Assembly: GCF_900188315.1 (NCBI RefSeq)
Contig: NZ_LT897781.1
Location: 682,001 to 746,000 of the forward strand
Reading direction: 5' to 3'
Source of the DNA: Marinobacter sp. es.042
GTDB lineage: Bacteria > Pseudomonadota > Gammaproteobacteria > Pseudomonadales > Oleiphilaceae
DNA length: 64,000 nucleotides
A program made the position numbers and the translations under genes. The notes beneath the pieces were generated by a model, which was not told where the DNA came from, did not search any database, and worked only from the letters and a program-made list of their open reading frames with translations. Below, in pieces: positions 1 to 8,476 of the stretch (position 1 is its first letter; the number at the start of each line of letters is the position of its first letter).

Positions 1-456
1 CGGCTGGCCGAGGAGTTATCTGCCGGCAAGCTGGTTTCGGCACTGGCATCGGCAGTCGAGGGGCTCAAGCCGGCTCCAGGCGCCACAGTGAATCTCGAGA
101 ACAAAATCTCCAGCGACTGCCGGCTGATGTGTAATCGGGATGCTCTTGTTGGCGCCTGTACCAATCTGGTGAATAACAGCCTGGAGGCCGGCGCTCGCCA
201 TGTGGCGGTTCGGGTAACCGAGGAAACCGGGGAACTGGTCATCCGGGTTGTGGACAACGGCCCTGGTTTTGAGTCCTCAGACGCAGCCCGGTTGACCGAA
301 GCTTTTTACACAACCAAGTCCCATGGTACGGGGCTCGGACTTGCGGTAGTGCAAGCCGTCATCAAGGCGCATCAGGGGCGGTTTTCCATTGAATCGCCGG
401 AGCAGGGCGGTGCTGTAGCCACCTTGCGTTTGCCGCAATTACGTAACAGAAACTGA
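1..456 (+). CDS. fleS: Flagellar two-component sensor kinase FleS/FlrB, C-terminal part
   Basis: The gene is cut by the left edge of the window; the frame is open from base 1 to the TGA at 454-456. What remains is the HATPase domain of a histidine kinase. An N-box (NLVNNSLEAG), a G1 box (VVDNGPGF) and a G2 box (GTGLGLAVVQAV) are all visible, so ATP binding looks intact. The neighbouring sigma-54 response regulator 12 bp downstream identifies it as the kinase of the FleSR/FlrBC pair, which controls mid-class flagellar genes in polar-flagellated gammaproteobacteria. The sensor and dimerisation regions lie outside the window. The kinase identity is clear; the FleS assignment rests on context. 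Confidence 0.9.
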   Translation, partial: RLAEELSAGKLVSALASAVEGLKPAPGATVNLENKISSDCRLMCNRDALVGACTNLVNNSLEAGARHVAVRVTEETGELVIRVVDNGPGFESSDAARLTEAFYTTKSHGTGLGLAVVQAVIKAHQGRFSIESPEQGGAVATLRLPQLRNRN

Positions 457-468
457 TCGGAGGCAACC

Positions 469-1932
469 ATGGCTAAGGCCCAGATTCTGATTGTTGAGGA
501 CGACCATGACCTGCGGGAAGCGCTGGTAACGACCCTTGAACTTGCAAGGTTTCGGGTGCGGGAAGCGTCGAATGCCAGCGAAGCGCTTGAGCGACTGGCA
601 GAGTCTCCGGTGGATATGGTGGTCAGCGATGTCAACATGCCGGGTCTGTCAGGACATCAGTTGCTGGCTGAGGTCCAGCGGCTGTATCCGGGGCTGCCAA
701 TGATGCTTATCACGGCCTATGGTCAGATCAGCGACGCGGTATCCGCAATGCAGGCTGGCGCTATCGATTATCTGGTGAAGCCATTCGAACCGCGTTTCCT
801 GGTGGATGCCGTCAGCAAGGTTGTTGGCGGCGGGCGTGAGAAAGCCAGTGATGAGCCGGTGGCAGAAGACCCGATCAGCAAGCGGATGTTCCAGCTGGCG
901 ACCAAAGTGGCTGGAAGCGATTCCACCGTCATGATCTCGGGGGAAAGCGGAACCGGCAAGGAAGTCCTTGCCCGGTTCATTCACCAGCAGTCCCCGCGGT
1001 CAGAGCAGCCATTCGTGGCGATCAACTGTGCTGCAATACCGGAAAACATGCTGGAGGCTATCCTGTTCGGTCACGAGAAAGGTGCCTTTACCGGTGCCGT
1101 CGCCTCCTCGCCCGGCAAATTCGAGCAGGCCAACGGCGGCACCATTCTGCTGGACGAGATTTCGGAGATGGATCTGGGGCTTCAGTCCAAGCTCTTGCGG
1201 GTATTGCAGGAGCGGGAAGTGGAGCGGGTTGGTGGCCGCAAGACCATCAGCCTGGATGTCCGTGTTGTAGCGACCACCAACCGGGATCTGGCGGATTACG
1301 TTCGCGAAGGCAAGTTCCGGGAAGACCTTTATTACCGTCTGACAGTGTTCCCGATGCACTGGCAGCCGCTCCGGGAGCGGCCGCTGGATATCATGCCACT
1401 GGCTACTTCGCTGCTTAAAAAGCATTGCCGCAAAATGAAGCTGACCGGGATTACCTTCGCCCAGGATGCCAGGAGCGCGCTCATGCATCACCAATGGCCG
1501 GGGAATGTCCGCGAGCTGGATAATGCCATCCAGCGAGCTCTGGTGCTACATCAGGGCAATGTGATTCATTCTGGGGATCTGTGCCTGGAGTTGGGCATTA
1601 CCGGGCGACCGGACCTTCGCAGCGTGGAGTCGGTTTCCCATGCTGACACCACTTCGAGCATGGCGGGCGATCCTGGCTTCTCAGGCCAGAGTGTTTCGTC
1701 CCTCGAGCAGTCCTGTGATGAACAGAACGGCGAACCGGAAGGGGCGGTTTCCCTGGGCGATGATCTGAGGCAGCAGGAATTCCGTATTATTATTCAGACA
1801 CTCCGGAAAGAGCGTGGGCGTCGCAACAGGGCCGCAGAGCAATTGGGGATCAGCCCCCGGACGCTCAGGTACAAGCTGGCCCAGATGCGCGACGCCGGAA
1901 TCGATCTGGACGCCGAGATGGCCTTGGTCTGA
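469..1932 (+). CDS. fleR: Sigma-54-dependent flagellar response regulator FleR/FlrC
   Basis: This 487-residue NtrC-family activator has three domains. An N-terminal receiver has its phospho-acceptor at Asp54 and the downstream VKPF lysine. A central AAA+ domain has Walker A GESGTGKE at 158-165 and the sigma-54 contact loop GAFTGA at 205-210. A C-terminal Fis-type helix-turn-helix (AAEQLGISPRTLRYKL) binds DNA. Phosphorylated by FleS, FleR-type proteins activate sigma-54 promoters of basal body, hook and export genes. Those promoters are recognisable downstream in this window before fliE, fliK and fliL. A good ribosome-binding site (GGAGGC) precedes the ATG at 469. A strong terminator follows. 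Confidence 0.95.
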   Translation: MAKAQILIVEDDHDLREALVTTLELARFRVREASNASEALERLAESPVDMVVSDVNMPGLSGHQLLAEVQRLYPGLPMMLITAYGQISDAVSAMQAGAIDYLVKPFEPRFLVDAVSKVVGGGREKASDEPVAEDPISKRMFQLATKVAGSDSTVMISGESGTGKEVLARFIHQQSPRSEQPFVAINCAAIPENMLEAILFGHEKGAFTGAVASSPGKFEQANGGTILLDEISEMDLGLQSKLLRVLQEREVERVGGRKTISLDVRVVATTNRDLADYVREGKFREDLYYRLTVFPMHWQPLRERPLDIMPLATSLLKKHCRKMKLTGITFAQDARSALMHHQWPGNVRELDNAIQRALVLHQGNVIHSGDLCLELGITGRPDLRSVESVSHADTTSSMAGDPGFSGQSVSSLEQSCDEQNGEPEGAVSLGDDLRQQEFRIIIQTLRKERGRRNRAAEQLGISPRTLRYKLAQMRDAGIDLDAEMALV

Positions 1933-1958
1933 CCCCCTGCAAGACGAACTCCTTCATT

Positions 1959-1984
1959 GGCACCCCTCGGGGTGCCGTTTTTTT
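1959..1984 (+). terminator. Rho-independent terminator after fleR
   Basis: A perfect 8-bp inverted repeat, GGCACCCC/GGGGTGCC with a 2-base centre (1959-1976), is followed by G and seven T residues. It lies 27 bp after the fleR stop. It should separate fleSR transcription from the fliE operon, which has its own sigma-54 promoter. Confidence 0.9.
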
Positions 1985-2101
1985 ATCTTCGATTCCCCAT
2001 GCCGGTGGGCGCGGCTTGCCCATCGTCAAAAGTCCGTCATGGCACTTCGACCACTCCGTCCTTGGGTTCATAAACTACTGATATAAATACCTAAAATCTA
2101 C

Positions 2102-2119
2102 TTGGCCTGCCAATTGCTT
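2102..2119 (+). promoter_or_regulatory. Sigma-54 promoter for the fliE operon
   Basis: TTGGCCTGCCAATTGCTT has the -24 GG (2104-2105) and -12 GC (2116-2117) elements separated by exactly 10 bases, with a TTGCT -12 box. It sits 65 bp upstream of the fliE ATG and downstream of the fleR terminator. Control by FleQ or FleR is inferred from homologous systems; no activator site was identified. Confidence 0.85.
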
Positions 2120-2183
2120 GATCGGAGCTAAGATCATCCCAAGAGCAATTCCGTCCCTGGGAGGGCGGAGCCAGGAGAGAGTT

Positions 2184-2552
2184 ATGGTTCAGCGTGCCGA
2201 CATCAACAGTGTTTTGTCCGATATCCGGTCCCTGCGTTCACAGATGATGCAGAACCAGCGGGTCGAACAGGATCAATCGGTTCGTGGCCGCATAGACGGC
2301 CCTCGCCAGGTTCAGGAAACCCAGGAGACGCCCAGCTTCAATGACATGCTGAGCAACGCGGTGAACAACGTGAGTGACGCCCAGAAAACGGCGGGGGATC
2401 TGCGAACCGCATACGACATGGGCGATCCGAACGTAGACATCACCCGTGTGATGATTGCCGCCCAGAAATCCTCTGTCTCCTTCGAAGCGCTGACCCAGGT
2501 ACGTAACCGGGTGGTTCGGGCCTACGAAGACATTATGAACATGCCGATCTGA
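2184..2552 (+). CDS. fliE: Flagellar hook-basal body protein FliE
   Basis: FliE joins the MS ring to the proximal rod. The start was placed at ATG 2184 (MVQRADINSVLSDIR), giving 122 residues. An AGGAGAG ribosome-binding site lies at 2173-2179, and the longer open frame from 2118 begins within the sigma-54 promoter. The C-terminal half carries family residues (MLSNAVNNVSDAQKTAGDL and DPNVDITRVMIAAQKSSVSFEAL), which match the conserved export/rod helix pattern of FliE. It is the first gene of fliEFGHIJ and fliF follows after 15 bp. Confidence 0.95.
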   Translation: MVQRADINSVLSDIRSLRSQMMQNQRVEQDQSVRGRIDGPRQVQETQETPSFNDMLSNAVNNVSDAQKTAGDLRTAYDMGDPNVDITRVMIAAQKSSVSFEALTQVRNRVVRAYEDIMNMPI

Positions 2553-2567
2553 TAACGGAGCAGAGTC

Positions 2568-4277
2568 ATGGCCAGCGTACCTGCAGAAACCAATGCCTCC
2601 AACATGCCCACAGCCCGGGAGGGAGACGCGCCAGAGAGCCGTAGCGACCTGTTCATGGGGTTCAACCGGCTCAACCTGCTGCGCCAGATAGGCCTGATGG
2701 TGGGGCTTGCTGCCAGCGTGGCGTTGGGGCTGGCGGTCGTGCTCTGGGCTCAGGAGCCGAACTATCAGCCGGTGGTGGGTGATCTTTCATCCTACAATCC
2801 CCAGGATGTGACCACCATCCTCGAAAGCAACGGTATCGACTACAAGATGGATCCGCGCACCGGCGCGTTACTGGTTCCCTCGGATCAGGTCTACAACGCC
2901 CGTTTGAAGCTGGCAGCCGAAGGTGTCACCGATCGTCAAACCATGGGCTACGAACTGCTGGACCAGGAACGTGGTCTCGGCACGTCCCAGTTCATGGAAA
3001 CCATCTCATATCGGCGCGGGCTTGAGGGTGAGCTTGCCCGCACCGTTGCCAGCATGCGTGGCGTTCGGAATGCCCGTGTGCACCTGGCTATCCCGGAGCG
3101 CTCTGTCTTTGTTCGCGATGCCCGCGATCCCTCTGCCTCGGTGTTTCTTGAAGTTTTCGCTGGTCGCCGGCCGGAACAGGAACAGATCAACGCTATTGTG
3201 AATCTGGTTGCCGGCAGTGTTCCCATGATGAGCAAGGAACACGTTACCGTTGTCGATCAAAACGGCAATCTGTTGACGGGCAAGCAAAGTCAGAGCGGTG
3301 CGGATCAGATGGCGGACCAATATGAATACACCTCCAAAGTCGAGGAGCGTCTGACACGTCGGGTTGCCTCTCTCATCGGCCCCATTGTGGGTGATGGTCG
3401 CTATCGTGCCGAAGTGTCGGCGGATCTCGATTTCTCCTCGGTGGAGCAGGCAGAGGAATTGTTCAACCCCGAACAGCAGGCGGTGCGCAGTGAGCGTGAG
3501 CTGACCGAACGGCGCACTACCGGCGCACAGGGCGGCATTCCCGGTGCGCTGACCAACCAGCCGCCGGCTAATGCTACGGTGCCCGAGCAGGCTGCCGGCG
3601 GTGATGGTGAGCAGGCGGCGCCAGCTCCGGTCAATGTGCGAAGTGAATCCACGCGGAATTATGAAATGGATCGTACTGTCAGCTACCGACGTCAGGAGCT
3701 GGGCAGAGTCAAGCGGGTGACCGTGGCTCTGGCGGTGGACGACATGAAAGTAGTGGATCCACAAACGGGCGAAGTCAGCTACGAGCCCTGGCCGGAGCAG
3801 GAGTTGCAGCGCCTGAGCATGCTGGTTCGGGACGCCGTGGGCTATTCAGCCGCCCGGGGTGACAGTGTTACGGTGATGAATACCGCATTTGCGCAGGAAG
3901 AATCCGTTGAATTCGAGGCTCCGGCCTTCTGGGAACAGCCCTGGTTCTGGGATCTGATGAAGCAAGTGCTCGCAGGCCTGGTGATTCTGGTGCTCGTGCT
4001 GGGGCTGCTGCGCCCAACGCTTAAGAGCCTGTCCGGCGGTGGCCAGCGGGAACGCGGCCTGGATTCCGGCTCCGGCAGTGGCGGTGGTTACGGGGGCCTT
4101 GATGACATCGAGGGCGGAGATGAGCTCCGCAAGGCCATGTCCGCCCAGGATGATCTGCTTTTGCCGGGTGCCACAGACGGTTATGATAGGCAGCTGAACG
4201 CATTGAAAGGGCTGATTGCCGAAGACCCGGCGCGGGTCGCACAGGTAATGCGCCAGTGGGTGAACGTCGATGACTGA
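2568..4277 (+). CDS. fliF: Flagellar MS-ring protein FliF
   Basis: This 569-residue protein forms the inner-membrane MS ring, the base of the flagellum and housing for the export gate. One transmembrane segment lies at about residues 40-65 and a second (VLAGLVILVLVLGLL) near residue 470. Between them is the large periplasmic region with the ring-building motifs, including the segment around RVHLAIPERSVF. A Gly/Ser-rich stretch follows the second membrane helix, and the C-terminal tail (DDLLLPGATDGYDRQLNALKG onward) is the FliG-binding region. The stop overlaps the fliG start by 8 bp. Length is typical for the family. Confidence 0.97.
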   Translation: MASVPAETNASNMPTAREGDAPESRSDLFMGFNRLNLLRQIGLMVGLAASVALGLAVVLWAQEPNYQPVVGDLSSYNPQDVTTILESNGIDYKMDPRTGALLVPSDQVYNARLKLAAEGVTDRQTMGYELLDQERGLGTSQFMETISYRRGLEGELARTVASMRGVRNARVHLAIPERSVFVRDARDPSASVFLEVFAGRRPEQEQINAIVNLVAGSVPMMSKEHVTVVDQNGNLLTGKQSQSGADQMADQYEYTSKVEERLTRRVASLIGPIVGDGRYRAEVSADLDFSSVEQAEELFNPEQQAVRSERELTERRTTGAQGGIPGALTNQPPANATVPEQAAGGDGEQAAPAPVNVRSESTRNYEMDRTVSYRRQELGRVKRVTVALAVDDMKVVDPQTGEVSYEPWPEQELQRLSMLVRDAVGYSAARGDSVTVMNTAFAQEESVEFEAPAFWEQPWFWDLMKQVLAGLVILVLVLGLLRPTLKSLSGGGQRERGLDSGSGSGGGYGGLDDIEGGDELRKAMSAQDDLLLPGATDGYDRQLNALKGLIAEDPARVAQVMRQWVNVDD

Positions 4278-5313
4278 GCAAGCCAATCAACAGGGTGGCG
4301 GTGAGCCGTCAAAGCCGCAGCGGAAAATTCCGCGTGTGGAGCAGGCTGCGATTCTGCTCATGTCACTGGGCGAAGCGGATGCCGCAGAAATCCTCAAGCA
4401 CATGGGCCCCAAAGAGGTCCAGCGTGTGGGCGTGGCCATGGCCCAGATGAAGGATGTCAGCAAGGACGAAGTGACCTACGTGATGAACCAGTTTGTTGAT
4501 GCCGTAGGCGGCCAGACCGGGCTTGGCGTAGGCAATGACGAGTACATCCGGACGATGCTCACCCAGGCGCTCGGCGACGACAAGGCATCCAGCCTGATCG
4601 ATCGCATCCTGATTGGCGGCAATACCACCGGCCTCGATACCCTCAAGTGGATGGAGCCCCGGGCCGTTGGCGACATCATTCGCTACGAACACCCGCAAAT
4701 CCAGGCCATTGTTATTTCCTACCTGGATCCGGATCAGGCCGCTGAAATTCTTGGCACCCTGGATGATAAGGTCCGCCTTGATGTGATGATGCGTGTTGCG
4801 TCACTGGAGAGTATCCAGCCCCAGGCTTTGCAGGAACTCAACGATATCCTGGAGAAGCAGTTCTCGGGTGGCGCCGCCTCCCAAACCAGCCGCATTGGCG
4901 GGGTCAAGCGGGCAGCGGACATCATGAACTTCATGGATCGGAGCATCGAAGGCAATCTGATGGATTCCATAAAGGATATGGATCCGGACCTTGCCAGCAC
5001 CATTGAAGACCTCATGTTCGTGTTCGACAACCTCAAGGAAGTGGACGACCGTGGAATCCAGGCGCTGTTGCGGGAAGTGTCCTCGGAAGTGCTGGTGGTG
5101 GCCCTCAAGGGCGCCGACGAGGAGGTTCAGAACAAGATCTTCAAGAACATGTCCAAACGCGCTGCGGAATTGCTGCAGGATGATCTTGAGGCCAAGGGGC
5201 CGGTCAAGGTCAGCGAAGTTGAATCCGCCCAGAAAGACATTATCACCATTGCACGCCGTATGGCCGAGGCCGGTGAAATCTCCCTCGGCGGTGCCGGCGA
5301 AGAAATGATGTGA
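4270..5313 (+). CDS. fliG: Flagellar motor switch protein FliG
   Basis: FliG (347 residues) is the C-ring protein that contacts the stator and converts ion flow into torque. The N-terminal domain (VEQAAILLMSLGEADAAEIL) binds FliF. A middle domain includes the EHPQ motif (RYEHPQIQAIV), and the C-terminal armadillo-like domain contains the charged helix with EVDDRGIQALLREV that interacts with the stator. All three domains are intact. Translational coupling to fliF (8-bp overlap) and fliH (ATG within the stop region) supports co-expression. Confidence 0.97.
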   Translation: MTEQANQQGGGEPSKPQRKIPRVEQAAILLMSLGEADAAEILKHMGPKEVQRVGVAMAQMKDVSKDEVTYVMNQFVDAVGGQTGLGVGNDEYIRTMLTQALGDDKASSLIDRILIGGNTTGLDTLKWMEPRAVGDIIRYEHPQIQAIVISYLDPDQAAEILGTLDDKVRLDVMMRVASLESIQPQALQELNDILEKQFSGGAASQTSRIGGVKRAADIMNFMDRSIEGNLMDSIKDMDPDLASTIEDLMFVFDNLKEVDDRGIQALLREVSSEVLVVALKGADEEVQNKIFKNMSKRAAELLQDDLEAKGPVKVSEVESAQKDIITIARRMAEAGEISLGGAGEEMM

Positions 5314-6206
5314 TGAAAGATTCCACCCGTGATGTTAATCGCATTCCCAAGGAACAGCTGACCGCCTATGAACGGTGGGAGCTGCCTCTGCTGGATGCCC
5401 GCGGCAATGAAGTAGCGCGGGAAGAGGAGCGCGAGGTCAAACCCCTGACCGCCGCCGACATTGACGAGATTCGCGAGGCGGCCCGGGAAGACGGCTATAA
5501 CGAGGGTCGGGAACAGGGTTACCAGGATGGCCTGAAGGCCGGCAAGGAGGAAGGCCGTCAGGATGGGCTGGAAACCGGCCTGGCAGAGGGCAGGGAGCAA
5601 GGCAAAAGCCAGGGCTACGACGATACGCGCAAGGAAATCGACACCAAGCTTGACCGTCTCGAACATCTGCTCGGTGAGCTGCTGCTGCCCATCAGGCGCC
5701 ACGAGGACGAACTTGAAACCTCTCTGGTCAATCTGACCACGGTTCTGGCCCGGGCGGTGGTCTATCGTGAACTGACCATCGACTCCTCCCAGATCCGTCA
5801 CGTGGTTCGCCGCGCCATGGAGGCGCTACCCTCCACCGCGGAAAACATCCGCATCCATATAAACCCGGAAGACTGTGAAATGGTTCGCGAGGTGACCGCG
5901 CGCCTCGATGCGTCCGCTTCCGTCATTGAAGACGCCAGTATCCTGCCCGGTGGCTGTAAGGTGGAAACCCGCCATAGCCTGGTGGATTTCACGGTTGAGA
6001 AACGTTTCCAGCGGGCCGTGCAGAGCATGCTGGATCAGCAGATGAGCGACAGTGAGGGCGGAGAAACCGAGGAACTGGACTCCATGATGGAAGACCTGAC
6101 CGGTTTCCATCGGGACGTGCTGGATTCCCCGGAAACCGGGGATTCCTCAGACGATCCGAAGCCGGCGCAAAATACAGGTGACGGTGATGACCTCGAGCCT
6201 CGCTGA
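5313..6206 (+). CDS. fliH: Flagellar export apparatus regulator FliH
   Basis: FliH binds and restrains the FliI ATPase and links it to the C ring. The protein has about 297 residues if it starts at ATG 5313, which overlaps the fliG stop as TGATG; a GTG at 5310 is also possible. Residues about 50-110 are a run of G-x-x-x-G repeats ([20 protein letters not shown]), the helical signature of FliH. The C-terminal part matches the V-type ATPase E-subunit-like domain of the family. A distinctive acidic tail follows (about residues 245-297, rich in Asp, Glu and Ser). Confidence 0.93.
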   Translation: MKDSTRDVNRIPKEQLTAYERWELPLLDARGNEVAREEEREVKPLTAADIDEIREAAREDGYNEGREQGYQDGLKAGKEEGRQDGLETGLAEGREQGKSQGYDDTRKEIDTKLDRLEHLLGELLLPIRRHEDELETSLVNLTTVLARAVVYRELTIDSSQIRHVVRRAMEALPSTAENIRIHINPEDCEMVREVTARLDASASVIEDASILPGGCKVETRHSLVDFTVEKRFQRAVQSMLDQQMSDSEGGETEELDSMMEDLTGFHRDVLDSPETGDSSDDPKPAQNTGDGDDLEPR

Positions 6207-7581
6207 TCGCCTCAATCGCTTTCAGGGTTTCCTGGGAAACGAGCCCGAGCCTGAACTTTCCGGCCGACTGACCCGCATGGTGGGCCTCACCCTCGAATGT
6301 GTCGGCTGCCCCATGGTGGTCGGTGACCGCTGTGTCATCTTCGGCCAGAACACCGGTAATGTTGAGGCGGAAGTGGTGGGCTTTGAGGACGACCGGGTGT
6401 ATCTGATGCCCCTGACAGCAATCGAGGGGCTCAAGCCCGGTGCTAGAGTTGTGCCTCTGTCTGCCGCAAGCCGGGTGCCGGTCGGCCCCCAGTTGCTTGG
6501 CCGGGTGGTCGATGGCAGTGGCGAGCCCCTGGACGGTAAAGGTCCCTTGCAGGCCGAAGCTCGCGTCGCGCTCACCGGCGATATTATCAACCCGCTGAAC
6601 CGCGCCCCGGTGCGGCAGTCGATGGATGTGGGTATTCGGGCGATCAATGCGTTGATGACCGTCGGCCAGGGGCAGCGCCTGGGTCTGTTTGCCGGCAGTG
6701 GCGTGGGCAAGAGTATGTTGCTGGGCATGATGACCCGCTTTACCGATGCCGACATCACCGTGGTCGGCCTGATTGGTGAGCGTGGCCGCGAGGTAAAGGA
6801 GTTTATCGAAGACATCCTGGGCGAAGAGGGCCTTTCCCGCTCGGTGGTGGTGGCCGCACCCGCGGACGATTCGCCACTGATGCGGTTGCGCGCCGCCATG
6901 CTGACCACCCGGATTGCCGAGTATTACCGGGATCAGGGCAAACGCGTGCTCCTGTTGATGGATTCGCTGACCCGTTACGCCCAGGCCCAGCGGGAGATTG
7001 CCCTGGCCGTGGGTGAGCCGCCGGCGACCAAAGGCTACCCGCCCTCAGTATTTGCCAAACTGCCCCAATTGGTGGAGAGAACCGGCAATGGTCGCCCCGG
7101 AGGTGGTTCTATCACGGCGTTCTACACCGTACTAACCGAAGGCGATGACCAGCAGGATCCGATTGCAGACGCTGCCCGGGCGATTCTGGATGGCCACATC
7201 GTACTCTCCCGCCGGCTTGCCGAAGAGGGACACTACCCCGCCATTGATGTGGAAGCGTCGATCAGCCGGGTGATGCCGCAGGTAACCGAGACCGAACATT
7301 TTTCCAGGGCCCAGCGATTCAAGCAGGTTTATTCACGGTACCAGCAGGCCCGGGATCTGATCTCTGTCGGCGCTTACGTGAAGGGTTCCGATCCCGAGAC
7401 CGATTTTGCCATCACTCACATCGGCAATATGCGCCAGTTCCTGCAGCAGGGCCTGAATGAGAGTGCACCATTGAAGGAAAGTGTTGATCAGTTGCTGGCG
7501 GTGGTGCCAGAGCGTCGCTCCCCCGATCGGCGCAAGTCGGCCGTGCCGAATCTGGCAGCCGGCGGCGGAGGTGATGCCTGA
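6187..7581 (+). CDS. fliI: Flagellum-specific export ATPase FliI
   Basis: FliI is the F1-beta-like ATPase that energises unloading of type III flagellar substrates. The Walker A motif ([11 protein letters not shown]), the catalytic GERGREV segment and the Walker B region ([18 protein letters not shown]) are all present. The start at ATG 6187 gives 464 residues and has an AGGTG site 7 bp upstream; a GTG at 6178 is an alternative. The gene overlaps the end of fliH by 20 bp and its stop overlaps the fliJ ATG (TGATG). Confidence 0.97.
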   Translation: MTSSLADRLNRFQGFLGNEPEPELSGRLTRMVGLTLECVGCPMVVGDRCVIFGQNTGNVEAEVVGFEDDRVYLMPLTAIEGLKPGARVVPLSAASRVPVGPQLLGRVVDGSGEPLDGKGPLQAEARVALTGDIINPLNRAPVRQSMDVGIRAINALMTVGQGQRLGLFAGSGVGKSMLLGMMTRFTDADITVVGLIGERGREVKEFIEDILGEEGLSRSVVVAAPADDSPLMRLRAAMLTTRIAEYYRDQGKRVLLLMDSLTRYAQAQREIALAVGEPPATKGYPPSVFAKLPQLVERTGNGRPGGGSITAFYTVLTEGDDQQDPIADAARAILDGHIVLSRRLAEEGHYPAIDVEASISRVMPQVTETEHFSRAQRFKQVYSRYQQARDLISVGAYVKGSDPETDFAITHIGNMRQFLQQGLNESAPLKESVDQLLAVVPERRSPDRRKSAVPNLAAGGGGDA

Positions 7582-8024
7582 TGCTACGCTCGCGGCGCCT
7601 GGAAGTGGTTCTTTCCCTGGAGGAGCGCAAGGAGCAGGAAGCCCTGGAGCGAATGGGCGAGGCCCGGAAGCTGGCGGAGCAGCAGCGCGAACAAGTCCAG
7701 AACCTGAATCGCTACCAGCAGGAGTACCGGGATCAGATTCGCAACAGCCAGCAGGGGGTTGTGCAGGTGTCCAGGCTCCAGGCGTGGCAGGCCTTTATTG
7801 CGCAACTGGATCAGGTAATCCGGCAGCAGCAGACGCAGCTGGAGCAGGCGGAAAAGGTCTTCGAGGCGCGCAAAAAGGAATGGCAGCACGCCTGGGAGCG
7901 CCGGCGTGGCATGGAAAAATACATAGAAACCTGCCGCCAGCAGGAGCAGAGGGAGCAGGATCTCCGGGAACAGAAGCTTTCGGATGAGGCCGCGGGGCGG
8001 GCCTTCAACCAACGTCGTCGCTGA
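7581..8024 (+). CDS. fliJ: Flagellar export chaperone-escort protein FliJ
   Basis: This 147-residue protein is almost entirely predicted coiled coil, rich in Glu, Gln and Arg, as expected for FliJ. FliJ forms the central stalk of the FliI hexamer and recycles export chaperones. The start [25 protein letters not shown] matches the family's typical beginning. It ends the fliEFGHIJ set; a 122-bp gap follows before the Hsb module. Sequence conservation in FliJ is low, so position after fliI carries much of the identification. Confidence 0.92.
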   Translation: MLRSRRLEVVLSLEERKEQEALERMGEARKLAEQQREQVQNLNRYQQEYRDQIRNSQQGVVQVSRLQAWQAFIAQLDQVIRQQQTQLEQAEKVFEARKKEWQHAWERRRGMEKYIETCRQQEQREQDLREQKLSDEAAGRAFNQRRR

Positions 8025-8146
8025 ATCTTGCTCCGCATCAAGCAAATACAGATGCAAAATCAGACCACTCAGCTATCCTTAACGGATGTAGGGCTGGTAG
8101 AACTCGCCGGTCAAATGCTGCTCTTGATAGCCCGGGAGGTTTTGGA

Positions 8147-8452
8147 ATGCCGATCCAGACGCGTCGCGATGATGACGGTCAGACTCTTGTTATCAGGATA
8201 GAGGGGCGTTTCGACTTCAGCACCCATCAGGCGTTCCGTGATGCCTACGAGCACGGTGATCCGCACATCCGGAATTACATTGTGGACCTGTCTGACACCA
8301 CCTACCTGGATAGCTCGGCGCTGGGAATGCTGTTGTTGCTCCGTGATTATGCTGGAGGTGACAGTGCCGGAATCGTCATCGAAAACTGCAATAACGATGT
8401 CCGTCGTATCCTTTCAATCTCCAATTTCGAGCAACTTTTCAATATCCGCTGA
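8147..8452 (+). CDS. hsbA: STAS-domain anti-sigma-factor antagonist (HsbA-like)
   Basis: This 101-residue single-domain protein belongs to the SpoIIAA/STAS family. The motif YLDSSALGMLLLLRD (residues 53-67) includes the phosphorylatable serine (Ser56/Ser57). In Pseudomonas aeruginosa the homologue HsbA binds the anti-sigma factor FlgM or a diguanylate cyclase depending on phosphorylation, which links flagellar gene expression to biofilm signalling. That role here is inferred from the module hsbA-hsbR-hptB. GGGAGG precedes the ATG. The preceding 122 bp hold no clear sigma-54 promoter. Confidence 0.85.
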   Translation: MPIQTRRDDDGQTLVIRIEGRFDFSTHQAFRDAYEHGDPHIRNYIVDLSDTTYLDSSALGMLLLLRDYAGGDSAGIVIENCNNDVRRILSISNFEQLFNIR

Positions 8453-8476
8453 CGCTCGCGGACTGCCGGAGTACTC

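Noticed and set aside
3006..3764. Minus-strand open frame of 252 codons inside fliF
   Set aside because: It lies wholly within fliF, is rich in His/Arg/Leu and has no recognisable domain; a shadow of high GC coding sequence.
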